Below, in pieces: positions 1 to 6,535 of a stretch of 6,658 nt of DNA. The notes beneath the pieces are model-generated. The model searched no databases, was not told the origin of the DNA, and saw only the letters and a list, made by a program, of their open reading frames with translations. Location: the NCBI GenBank assembly GCA_947166165.1, contig CAMVDK010000176.1, forward strand, positions 1 through 6,658, written 5' to 3'. Origin of the DNA: an uncultured Porphyromonadaceae bacterium. GTDB taxonomy: Bacteria > Bacteroidota > Bacteroidia > Bacteroidales > Muribaculaceae. A program made the translations under genes and the position numbers. Numbering within the stretch: position 1 is the first letter of the stretch; each line of letters begins with the position of its first letter.

Positions 1-6
1 AGCAAT

Positions 7-2265
7 ATGAAACACTTATTTTACCCATTATTCGCATTAGTGGCAGCGCTGTTCTGTCTGCCCGCTGTAGCGCAGATTTCGTTCAACTACGAAGGGGTCA
101 GTTACTCCGTGTCGCAACCAGGCTATGTGACTGCCACTGGTCCTGATGGGGCGGCCTCGGGAAGTCTGAACATCCCCAGCATTGTCTATCACGTCTATCA
201 AGTGTGGGACAACGACCGCAACGAGTATGTGGAAAAGCGCGACCGCTACGTGGTGCGTGCCGTTGCTCCACGGGCGTTCTACAACCAGCGCAGCTACACC
301 GGCACGCTCACCCTGGGCGACTCCATCCAGACCATCGGCGAAAACGCGTTCTGGTACTGCAGTGGCTTCACCGGCAGCCTGAAGTTGCCTGCGAAACTCA
401 AAACCATCGGTGACTATGGTTTCTATCTATGCACTGGCATGCGTGGAGCGCTCATCGTGAACAACGAGTTGACCACCGTGGGCAAGCAGGCATTCGCCGT
501 TATTGGCAGTTATGGTTCATTCGAGGGTGTGCACATCTCCAGCCTGGAGGCATGGTGCAACATCGACTTTGCCGACGATGCGTCGAACCCGCTCTACACG
601 CGACACCGTCTGGTGGTGAACGGCGAAGAGATGACCACTTTCCGCTTGCCCGCCGGCCGCACGACCATCAAGTCGCGCACGTTCAGGGGCATCAACTTGC
701 AGGGCACCCTGGCCATTCCCGAGGGCGTGACCAGCATCGGCGATGGAGCGTTCTCGTATATGCAGGGAGCCACCGCGCTGTCGCTGCCGAGCACGCTCAA
801 GGTGATTGGTCAGCTTGCGTTTGAGCAGTGCACCTCACTTCAAGGCGAGTTGAAACTGCCCAACGGGCTCACCGAACTCCGTGGCGGAGCCTTCCAGAAT
901 TGCTCTGGTTTCACCGGCACGCTGCGCATCCCCGCATCGATCGACAACACGATAGAGTCTCGGTCCACCTTCCGTGGCTGCTCGGGGTTCACCTCGATTG
1001 AACTGCCGTCGAACATGAAAATCATTCATGAAGGCATGTTCGCTTCGTGCACGGGTTTGACCTGTGCGCTCAACCTGCCCGCTGGCTTGACCGAGATGCG
1101 TGGTTACGCCTTCGATGGCTGCACCGGCCTAACGGGTGCGATGAATCTGCCTTCCGGCCTCACCGTGCTTGGTGTGGCGGCATTCCAGAGCTGTGAGGGG
1201 CTTACCGGCACGCTCACCATTCCGCAAGGGGTGACCAAGTTGGAGAACTTCACCTTCCGCGATTGCAAGGGTCTCAGTAAACTGGTGATGCACGACGGCA
1301 TCACCGAGATGGGCCAGTCGGTGTTTGAGCGTTGTTCGGGACTCAAAGGCGAACTGAAACTGCCCAAGAACATCACGCTCATCGATTTCAACACCTTCAA
1401 TGGTTGCTCCGGCTTGACGGGGCGGCTCAACATCCCCAATGGGGTGACGCAAATCAAGGGCTCCGCATTCCAAGGTTGTGCTGGTTTCACCGGCCAGTTA
1501 GTGCTGCCCGATGCGCTGACGTTTATTGATGCGTGGGCATTCTATGGTTGCACAGGTTTGACCGGTTCGCTGGTCATCCCCGACAAGGTGACCACCATCC
1601 GCTATCGGGCCTTCGACAGTTTGAGTGGACTCACCGGCACGCTCACGCTGGGCAAAGCGCTGCAAACCATTGAGGGTCATGCATTCGATGGTTGCGGCTT
1701 CACCGGCTCGCTCACCATTCCCGACAATGTGACCGAAATCGGCGACTGGGCATTCTACAACTGCGGAGGCTTCACGGGCGAACTCAAAATTGGCCGCAAA
1801 GTGGAGCGAATCCAGGAGGGCGCGTTCTGGAATTGCAATGGCTTCAGTTCGGCTGCGATTCCCGCCAAGGTGACCTACCTGGGTCAGGGCGTGTTCGACT
1901 GCAACGGCCTGCGCAACATCTATAGCTATGTGGCCGACCCCAGCACGGTGGAGTTGGGCTACAACGTGTTCATGTACGTGCCCAAGGACAAATGCACCCT
2001 GCACGTGCCCAGAGGCACGATGTCGCTCTACCGCTCAGCGCCGCAGTGGCAGGACTTCACCAAGATGGCCGAGATGGACGTGACTCCCGAGGTGCGAGGC
2101 GACGCCACCGGCGACGGCGTGGTCGACGTCGACGACATGAACTTGCTCATCAACATGATGGTCGGCAAGGCCGACATGAGCGCCGAGGCCGACGTGAACG
2201 GCGACGGTGTGGTCGACATCGACGACGTGAACATCATCATCAACATCATGCTCCACAAGGAGTGA
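7..2265 (+). CDS. Exported BspA-like leucine-rich-repeat protein with C-terminal dockerin-like module (paralog 1)
   Basis: This gene encodes a 752-residue exported protein, probably surface-exposed and used for binding; its ligand is unknown. Residues 1-22 form a signal peptide with a hydrophobic core and an AVA-Q signal peptidase I site; there is no lipobox cysteine. Residues 23-88 are a unique N-terminal region. Residues about 89-655 carry about 21-22 BspA-type (LRR_5) repeats with the pattern AFxxCxGFTGxLxIPxxVTxIG, mostly 24 residues long. They are interrupted at about 168-215 by the island typical of this family (VHIxxLxAWCNIDFxxxxSNPLY followed by VVNGEEMT). Residues about 656-695 are the cap (CTLHVPRGT, then YRSAPQWQDF). 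Residues 698-752 are a dockerin type I-like pair of calcium loops with ligands D699, T701, D703, D707, D710 and D729, N731, D733, D737, D740. No LPXTG or type IX secretion C-terminal domain is visible. The ATG is chosen because the signal peptide starts there and the paralog starts identically. The family call is strong; the function is inferred. Confidence 0.95.
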   Translation: MKHLFYPLFALVAALFCLPAVAQISFNYEGVSYSVSQPGYVTATGPDGAASGSLNIPSIVYHVYQVWDNDRNEYVEKRDRYVVRAVAPRAFYNQRSYTGTLTLGDSIQTIGENAFWYCSGFTGSLKLPAKLKTIGDYGFYLCTGMRGALIVNNELTTVGKQAFAVIGSYGSFEGVHISSLEAWCNIDFADDASNPLYTRHRLVVNGEEMTTFRLPAGRTTIKSRTFRGINLQGTLAIPEGVTSIGDGAFSYMQGATALSLPSTLKVIGQLAFEQCTSLQGELKLPNGLTELRGGAFQNCSGFTGTLRIPASIDNTIESRSTFRGCSGFTSIELPSNMKIIHEGMFASCTGLTCALNLPAGLTEMRGYAFDGCTGLTGAMNLPSGLTVLGVAAFQSCEGLTGTLTIPQGVTKLENFTFRDCKGLSKLVMHDGITEMGQSVFERCSGLKGELKLPKNITLIDFNTFNGCSGLTGRLNIPNGVTQIKGSAFQGCAGFTGQLVLPDALTFIDAWAFYGCTGLTGSLVIPDKVTTIRYRAFDSLSGLTGTLTLGKALQTIEGHAFDGCGFTGSLTIPDNVTEIGDWAFYNCGGFTGELKIGRKVERIQEGAFWNCNGFSSAAIPAKVTYLGQGVFDCNGLRNIYSYVADPSTVELGYNVFMYVPKDKCTLHVPRGTMSLYRSAPQWQDFTKMAEMDVTPEVRGDATGDGVVDVDDMNLLINMMVGKADMSAEADVNGDGVVDIDDVNIIINIMLHKE
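2101..2265 (+). repeat. Near-identical dockerin-coding direct repeat, copy 1
   Basis: These last 165 bp of the first LRR gene match 4386-4550 at all but three positions: T/C in a Leu codon, T/C in a Gly codon and A/G giving Ile to Val. The bases just before the block (linker codons at about 2074-2094) differ freely from the second gene, so the edge is sharp. The block encodes both dockerin calcium loops. Identity at silent positions suggests recent exchange between copies rather than protein-level constraint alone. Confidence 0.9.
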
Positions 2266-2306
2266 TGTTTTTATGCATTCTTCTAACAATATAAAATAGC
2301 AGCAAT
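2266..2306 (+). promoter_or_regulatory. Short A+T-rich leader between the two LRR genes
   Basis: Only 41 bp separate the stop of the first gene from the ATG of the second. The stretch is A+T-rich, unlike the G+C-rich genes around it, and lacks a TAnnTTTG promoter element, a Shine-Dalgarno purine run and a terminator hairpin. The last six bases (AGCAAT) are the same as the six that precede the first gene at 1-6. A+T-rich leaders without a Shine-Dalgarno sequence are common for translated Bacteroidota genes. I infer that the second gene is read from a transcript that starts upstream of the first. Confidence 0.5.
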
Positions 2307-4550
2307 ATGAAACGCTTATTTTATCCAACCATCGCATTAGTGGCAGCGTTGTACTGTTTGCCCGCTGTCGCGCAGATTTCGTTCAACTACGAAGGGGTCA
2401 GTTACTCCGTTTCGCAGCCAGGCTATGTGACTGCCACTGGCCCTGATGGGGCGACTACGGGAAGTCTGAACATCCCCAGCATCGTCTACCACGTCTATCA
2501 AGAGTGGGACTACGACCGCAACGAGAATGTGGAGAAGCGCGACCGCTACGTGGTGCGCGCCGTTGCTCCCCGCGCTTTCTACAACCAGCGTGGCTACACC
2601 GGCACGCTCACCCTGGGCGACTCCATCGAGACGATTGGCGAAAACGCGTTCTGGTACTGCAACGGCTTCACCGGCAGCCTGAAGTTGCCTTCGAAACTCA
2701 AAACCATCGGTGCGTCGGCCTTTTATATGATGTCGGACATGAAAGGCACTGTCACTGTGGGCAACGCGCTCACCTCGGTGGGCAAAAATGCGTTTGCAGG
2801 CTTAGGTGATGGTTCATGCGAGGGCGTGCATATCGCTAATCTGGGGGCATGGTGCAACATCGACTTTGCCGACGATTCGTCGAACCCGCTCTACTACGGG
2901 CATCGCCTGGTGGTGAACGGCGAGGAGATGACCACCTTCCGTCTGCCCGCCGGACGCACGACCATCAAGCCTTACACCTTCATGGGTATCAATCTTGAGG
3001 GAACCCTCACCATTCCTGAAGGAGTGACCAGCATCGGCGATGGAGCTTTCGAATATATGCAGGGAGCCACGGCCCTGTCGCTGCCCAGCACGCTCAAAAC
3101 CATCGGGGCGGTTGCGTTCTCGGAGTGCTATTCGCTCGTTGGTGAACTGAAATTGCCGAATGGACTGACCGAACTCGGAACGGGCGCATTCCAAAATTGC
3201 AATGGTTTCACCGGCACACTGAGCATTCCGGCCTCGGTGACCACCACGGGTGCTTATGTGTTTGCCAACTGCACGGGGTTCACTACGCTGTCGCTGCCCT
3301 CGACGATGAAAGAAATCAGCCAAGGCATGTTCGGCGGTTGCACCGGTCTGACTGGCACCCTCAACCTGCCCGCCGGCCTGACGGTCATCAAAGAGCAGGC
3401 TTTCCAGGACTGCAGCGGCTTTACGGGTCAACTCAACCTGCCCGCTGGGCTCACCGAGTTGGGTTGGCAGGTGTTCCAGAACTGCGAAGGGTTCACCGGC
3501 ACGCTCACCATCCCGCAGGGAGTGACAAAACTGGAGAATTTCGCTTTCCAGTACTGCACGGGTCTGGAAAAACTGGTGCTGCACGACGGCATCACCGAGA
3601 TGGGGCAGTCGGTATTTGAAGGCTGCACGGGATTCAAGGGAGAGCTCAAACTGCCCAAAAACATCACGAAAATCGACTTCAACACCTTCAACGGCTGCTC
3701 CGGCTTCACAGGCCGGCTTGTCATCCCCAATGGCGTGACCGAGATTCGCGCCTATGCGTTCTTGAACTGCAGCGGTTTCACCGGCCAACTGGTGCTGCCC
3801 GAAGAACTGACGTTCATCGACTCACAGGTGTTTATGGGCTGCACGGGCTTCACCGGCTCGCTGGTCATCCCCGACAAGGTGACCACCATCCGCTATCGCG
3901 CGTTCTACGACTTGCGAAACCTCACCGGCACGCTCACGCTGGGCAAGTCGCTCGAGGTGATCGAAGGCAGCGCCTTCCGCTACTGCCAGTTCACCGGTCC
4001 GCTCACCATCCCCGACAAGGTGACCGAAATTGGCGACTACGCTTTCAACCAATGCCCATTCAGCGGAACGCTGAAACTTGGACGCAGTGTGAAAAAACTC
4101 TACGAGGGCGCCTTCTGGAGCTGCAACGATTTCACATCGGTCAACATCCCTGCCACCATGGAGTATATGGGCCAGGGCGCGCTGAGCATCAACGGTCTGC
4201 GCGACATCTATAGCTACGTGGCCGACCCCGGCACGGTGGGGATGGGCTACAACGTGTTCTTGTACACACCCAAGGACGAGTGCACCCTGCACGTGCCCAA
4301 AGGCACGATGTCGCTCTACCGCGCTGCCGACCAATGGCAAGCCTTCACCCACATGAGCGAGGACATTGAGCCGGCCGTGCGTGGCGACGCCACCGGCGAC
4401 GGCGTGGTCGACGTCGACGACATGAACCTGCTCATCAACATGATGGTCGGCAAGGCCGACATGAGCGCCGAGGCCGACGTGAACGGCGACGGCGTGGTCG
4501 ACATCGACGACGTGAACATCGTCATCAACATCATGCTCCACAAGGAGTGA
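2307..4550 (+). CDS. Exported BspA-like leucine-rich-repeat protein with C-terminal dockerin-like module (paralog 2)
   Basis: This is a tandem paralog of the gene just upstream, encoding 747 residues with the same layout. The signal peptide covers residues 1-22 (cleavage after AVA). A unique N-terminal region is followed by about 21 BspA-type repeats, with the family island (EGVHIANLGAWCNIDFADD) near residues 172-191. A cap (CTLHVPKGT, then YRAADQWQAF) leads to the dockerin-like module at about 691-747, with loops starting at D694 and D724. It is five residues shorter than its neighbour because of small indels in the island, in one mid-protein repeat and in the linker before the dockerin. Its repeats favour GFTG where the neighbour mixes GLTG and GFTG. 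Substitutions relative to the neighbour often fall beside the AFxxC turn of each repeat, which may mean different ligand specificity. It is probably cotranscribed with the upstream gene. A surface binding or scaffold role is inferred; no catalytic domain is seen. Confidence 0.95.
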   Translation: MKRLFYPTIALVAALYCLPAVAQISFNYEGVSYSVSQPGYVTATGPDGATTGSLNIPSIVYHVYQEWDYDRNENVEKRDRYVVRAVAPRAFYNQRGYTGTLTLGDSIETIGENAFWYCNGFTGSLKLPSKLKTIGASAFYMMSDMKGTVTVGNALTSVGKNAFAGLGDGSCEGVHIANLGAWCNIDFADDSSNPLYYGHRLVVNGEEMTTFRLPAGRTTIKPYTFMGINLEGTLTIPEGVTSIGDGAFEYMQGATALSLPSTLKTIGAVAFSECYSLVGELKLPNGLTELGTGAFQNCNGFTGTLSIPASVTTTGAYVFANCTGFTTLSLPSTMKEISQGMFGGCTGLTGTLNLPAGLTVIKEQAFQDCSGFTGQLNLPAGLTELGWQVFQNCEGFTGTLTIPQGVTKLENFAFQYCTGLEKLVLHDGITEMGQSVFEGCTGFKGELKLPKNITKIDFNTFNGCSGFTGRLVIPNGVTEIRAYAFLNCSGFTGQLVLPEELTFIDSQVFMGCTGFTGSLVIPDKVTTIRYRAFYDLRNLTGTLTLGKSLEVIEGSAFRYCQFTGPLTIPDKVTEIGDYAFNQCPFSGTLKLGRSVKKLYEGAFWSCNDFTSVNIPATMEYMGQGALSINGLRDIYSYVADPGTVGMGYNVFLYTPKDECTLHVPKGTMSLYRAADQWQAFTHMSEDIEPAVRGDATGDGVVDVDDMNLLINMMVGKADMSAEADVNGDGVVDIDDVNIVINIMLHKE
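4386..4550 (+). repeat. Near-identical dockerin-coding direct repeat, copy 2
   Basis: This is the 3' end of the second LRR gene and pairs with 2101-2265 at an offset of 2285 bp, with three mismatches in 165 bp. Codon third positions in the block are almost all G or C, more uniformly than in the repeat region upstream, where codons ending in T or A are common. This fits a module that has moved or been homogenised as a unit. Confidence 0.9.
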
Positions 4551-4568
4551 TTCAGCGCCCGGCGGCGA

Positions 4569-4620
4569 TACGAGTGCTCGAGTGTCCGATGGTTCGGATG
4601 CTCGGGCACTCGCGCGCTCG
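4569..4620. repeat. Degenerate 8-bp periodic repeat (TCG every 8 bases)
   Basis: CG dinucleotides recur exactly every 8 bases at 4571, 4579, 4587, 4595, 4603, 4611 and 4619, usually inside a TCG or CTCG core followed by four variable bases. An extra in-phase CG lies at 4563. The run sits in the gap after the second LRR gene and overlaps the long hairpin at 4571-4612. It does not look coding. I do not recognise it as a named element. Confidence 0.65.
4571..4612 (+). terminator. Long hairpin downstream of the second LRR gene, possible terminator or RNA-processing site
   Basis: The arms at 4571-4589 and 4594-4612 pair over 19 positions with a TGGT loop. Sixteen pairs are Watson-Crick. The other three are T/G combinations that become G-U wobbles in + strand RNA but A/C mismatches in an antisense RNA, so the fold favours the sense transcript. 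It starts 21 bp after the stop codon, where a terminator would be expected. No T-run follows (next bases CGCGCTCGGG), so intrinsic termination is uncertain; transcript-end protection is another possibility. Confidence 0.45.
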
Positions 4621-4643
4621 GGACGAAAAAGTGGCGGCGATTC

Positions 4644-4674
4644 TTGCTCAATCGGAATGTTTGCCGTATCTTTG
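4644..4674 (+). promoter_or_regulatory. Bacteroidota-type promoter for the ATPase-DUF4435 gene
   Basis: TTG at 4644-4646 and TATCTTTG at 4667-4674 are separated by 20 bp. This fits the Bacteroidota primary sigma factor consensus (a TTTG-like -33 element and TAnnTTTG at -7). Transcription would start near 4679-4683, giving a leader of about 50 bases. The site lies after the second LRR gene, so the third gene can be expressed independently of the pair. Confidence 0.75.
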
Positions 4675-4690
4675 CGCACAATAGCACATC

Positions 4691-4713
4691 ATGCCGTTTT
4701 CGCATTTCGGCAT
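4691..4713 (+). promoter_or_regulatory. Small leader hairpin upstream of the ATPase-DUF4435 start
   Basis: ATGCCG at 4691-4696 and CGGCAT at 4708-4713 are perfect inverted repeats separated by 11 bases. They would form a 6-bp stem in the predicted 5' leader, ending 17 bases before the start codon. The structure could affect ribosome access or could be an operator-like site. A 6-bp stem can arise by chance, so confidence is low. Confidence 0.3.
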
Positions 4714-4721
4714 CAATCAGC

Positions 4722-4727
4722 AAAAGG
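4722..4727 (+). promoter_or_regulatory. Purine-rich AAAAGG before the ATPase-DUF4435 ATG
   Basis: AAAAGG ends three bases before the ATG at 4731. It resembles a weak Shine-Dalgarno sequence, though the spacing is tight. With the promoter at 4644-4674, it supports 4731 as the start over the longer frame that opens at a TTG at 4644. Confidence 0.4.
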
Positions 4728-4730
4728 CCT

Positions 4731-6299
4731 ATGGACATTCAACTACCCAAGCGCATCGATGGCAAGCCCGGCGCCGTGCTGGGCGAGAGCAAACAGGTGA
4801 CGGTGATCGGCGCCAACGGCTCGGGCAAGAGCCGCTTCTGCACCGCGCTGATGAAGGCATGCGGCGACAAGGCGTTCCGCATCTCGGCCTTGAGGGCCTT
4901 GTTCCCTCTGCGCAGCACCGAGCCGCCCCTTGCCGGCTCAATCAACGCCATGTTCGAACACATGAACAAGACGAACCCTCAGGTGACCAACACCGCCGAC
5001 ACCGAATTCGACCGCCTGACCTATGTGATGCTCGCCGACGAGTTCCGCGAGCTGATGAACTACAAGGCCAGCCGACTGATGGGCGAGCAGAAACAGTTTC
5101 CCAAGACTCGGCTCGACACCGTGGTGCGCGTGTGGCAGGAGGTGTTCCCTAAAAACAAGGTGCTGCGCGAGAACGGCAAGCTGCTCTTCACCACCGAGGG
5201 CCACGACGACAGCTACACCTCGCTGCGGCTCAGCGACGGCGAGCGTGCCGTGCTCTACTATGTGGGCGCCGTGCTCTATGCCATGCCCGACGCCGTGATC
5301 CTGGTCGACGACCCCGAGACGTTTATCCACCACAGCATCATGCACACGCTGTGGAACGCCATCGAGGCCATGCGCCCCGACTGCACGTTTGTCTACAACA
5401 CCCACGACGTCGACTTCGCATCGTCGCGCGTCGACAACCAGTGTGTGTGGGTCAAGGCCTTCGACCCCGAGCTCCAGGCGTGGGACTACGAGGTGACCCC
5501 CACCAGCCAGGAGCTGAGCGACGCGCTCTACTTCGAGATTCTGGGCAGCCGCAAGCCCATCCTCTTTGTGGAGGGCGACGACCGCCACAGCCTCGACTCA
5601 AGGCTCTATCCGCTCATCTTCCCGGAATACACCATCAAGCCGCTGGGCAGCTGCGACAAGGTGATTGAGTCGGTGCGCTCGTTCAGCGACCTGCGCTCGT
5701 TCCACCGGCTCGAGAGCCGGGGCATCGTGGACCGCGACCGACGAAGCGAGCAGGAGGTGGAATACCTCAGGCGGCGCAACATCTACGTGCCCAATGTGGC
5801 CGAAATCGAGAACATCTTCATGCTCGAGGGCGTGATCCGGGCCGTGGCCCGCCACCGTCACCGCGACGAGGAGGCCGTGGCCGCAAAGGTGAAGCACAAC
5901 GTGATGACCATGTTCGCCCGCGAGCTCAAGGCACAGGCACTCGAGCATGTGCGCCACCGCGTGAAGCGCAACGTGGAGATGCGCATCGACATGAAGTTCC
6001 GCACCATTGGCGACGTGGAGGAGCACATGATCGACCTGGTCAAGGAAATCAACCCGCGCGGACTCTACGACGACCTCTGCCGCGAGTTCCACCAGTATGT
6101 CAAGACCCGCGACTATATGGCCGTGCTGCGTGTCTACAACCAGAAGCAGATGCTTGGCGACAGCAACGTGGCGCCGCTGTGCGGCTTCCACCGCAAGGAC
6201 GACTACCTGCGCGGCGTGCTCAACATCCTCAAGGCCGGCGGCCCCGACGCCGAAGCCATCCGCCAGGCCGTGAAGCAATGCTTCGACATCGAGTCGTAG
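4731..6299 (+). CDS. Fused OLD/ABC-type ATPase with DUF4435 (TOPRIM-like) domain, candidate PARIS-like (AriA-AriB) defence protein
   Basis: This 522-residue soluble protein has an N-terminal ATPase and a C-terminal nuclease-like domain. The Walker A motif GANGSGKS is at 27-34, an ABC signature-like LSDGERA at 167-173, Walker B VILVDDPE at 189-196 and a switch histidine at H225 (YNTHD). The second domain starts with PILFVEGDD (E281) and continues with GIVDRDR (D334, D336) and AEIENIF (358-363). This Glu plus DxD arrangement is TOPRIM-like and fits DUF4435. A basic segment (about 372-424) might contact nucleic acid. In PARIS, AriA (ATPase) and AriB (DUF4435 nuclease) act together against phages encoding anti-restriction proteins, and fused versions are known; assigning that role here is inference. 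The Walker B motif has Asp where Glu is usual. The longer frame to 4644 is rejected because it would begin at the promoter's -33 element. No defence partner gene is visible beside it. Confidence 0.88.
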   Translation: MDIQLPKRIDGKPGAVLGESKQVTVIGANGSGKSRFCTALMKACGDKAFRISALRALFPLRSTEPPLAGSINAMFEHMNKTNPQVTNTADTEFDRLTYVMLADEFRELMNYKASRLMGEQKQFPKTRLDTVVRVWQEVFPKNKVLRENGKLLFTTEGHDDSYTSLRLSDGERAVLYYVGAVLYAMPDAVILVDDPETFIHHSIMHTLWNAIEAMRPDCTFVYNTHDVDFASSRVDNQCVWVKAFDPELQAWDYEVTPTSQELSDALYFEILGSRKPILFVEGDDRHSLDSRLYPLIFPEYTIKPLGSCDKVIESVRSFSDLRSFHRLESRGIVDRDRRSEQEVEYLRRRNIYVPNVAEIENIFMLEGVIRAVARHRHRDEEAVAAKVKHNVMTMFARELKAQALEHVRHRVKRNVEMRIDMKFRTIGDVEEHMIDLVKEINPRGLYDDLCREFHQYVKTRDYMAVLRVYNQKQMLGDSNVAPLCGFHRKDDYLRGVLNILKAGGPDAEAIRQAVKQCFDIES

Positions 6300-6341
6300 G
6301 GAACCCACCCGCCCATATTGCCTAGCCAAACAGCCCAGTAG

Positions 6342-6377
6342 AACCGCGCCAAAGCGAGGCCTTACTCTCGGCGGGTT
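6342..6377 (+). terminator. Possible weak terminator after the ATPase-DUF4435 gene
   Basis: AACC-CGCC (6342-6350, with one bulged G at 6346) pairs with GGCGGGTT at 6370-6377, giving eight base pairs around a 19-base loop. A 3-bp inner GAG/CTC stem may form at 6356-6358 and 6367-6369. The hairpin lies 43 bp after the stop codon and is followed by TGCTTCGG, a poor T-run. The placement suits a terminator; the sequence support is modest. Confidence 0.3.
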
Positions 6378-6380
6378 TGC

Positions 6381-6492
6381 TTCGGTTATCCGGCCATGAC
6401 GGGTCATGGCCCTACCGTCGGGGGCTTTGTCGCCGGTTGATGCATCGGGCCCTGCGACTGTAGGGGCGTGACCTGTCACGCCCGGGTGGCCG
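6381..6492. repeat. REPIN/MITE-like repeat, copy 1
   Basis: This 112-bp unit recurs 155 bp later. Positions 6396-6492 are identical in both copies, and the first 15 bp differ at three positions. Inside are two palindromes: GGCCATGAC-GG-GTCATGGCC (6392-6411) and GGGCGTGAC-CT-GTCACGCCC (6464-6483). Each is a perfect 9-bp inverted repeat with a 2-base centre. The outer 24 bases of each end (6392-6415 and 6460-6483) are inverted copies of each other with 19 of 24 matching, and 44 bp lie between them. Two related palindromes facing each other is the layout of REPIN elements, which RAYT (TnpA-REP, Y1 family) transposases are thought to mobilise. No such transposase is in the window. Confidence 0.75.
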
Positions 6493-6535
6493 AAGCACTG
6501 GTTTTCGAATCCGTATCATATTGGTTGCCAATGAA

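Noticed and set aside
2095..2265. Type IX secretion C-terminal sorting domain
   Set aside because: The terminal residues match dockerin calcium loops, not the beta-rich sorting domain of type IX cargo.
2266..2306. Independent promoter for the second LRR gene
   Set aside because: No TAnnTTTG box is found in the 41-bp gap; A+T richness alone is not enough.
2814..3788. Long open frame of 324 codons on the minus strand inside the second LRR gene
   Set aside because: It is the complement of a repetitive, G+C-rich real gene; its protein has repeated low-complexity stretches mirroring the LRR period and no recognisable domain or start signals.
3822..4679. Minus-strand open frame of 285 codons crossing the intergenic hairpin
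   Set aside because: Its Val-Asp-His-rich stretch is simply the antisense of the dockerin loops, and a similar shadow occurs opposite the first gene.
4691..5152. Alternative + strand frame of 153 codons starting in the leader
   Set aside because: It is Arg/Gln/Ala-rich out-of-frame translation overlapping the Walker A region of the real gene; no domain is visible.
5598..6479. Minus-strand open frame of 293 codons opposite the ATPase-DUF4435 gene
   Set aside because: It is an antisense shadow caused by high G+C at third codon positions; the + strand frame carries all conserved motifs.
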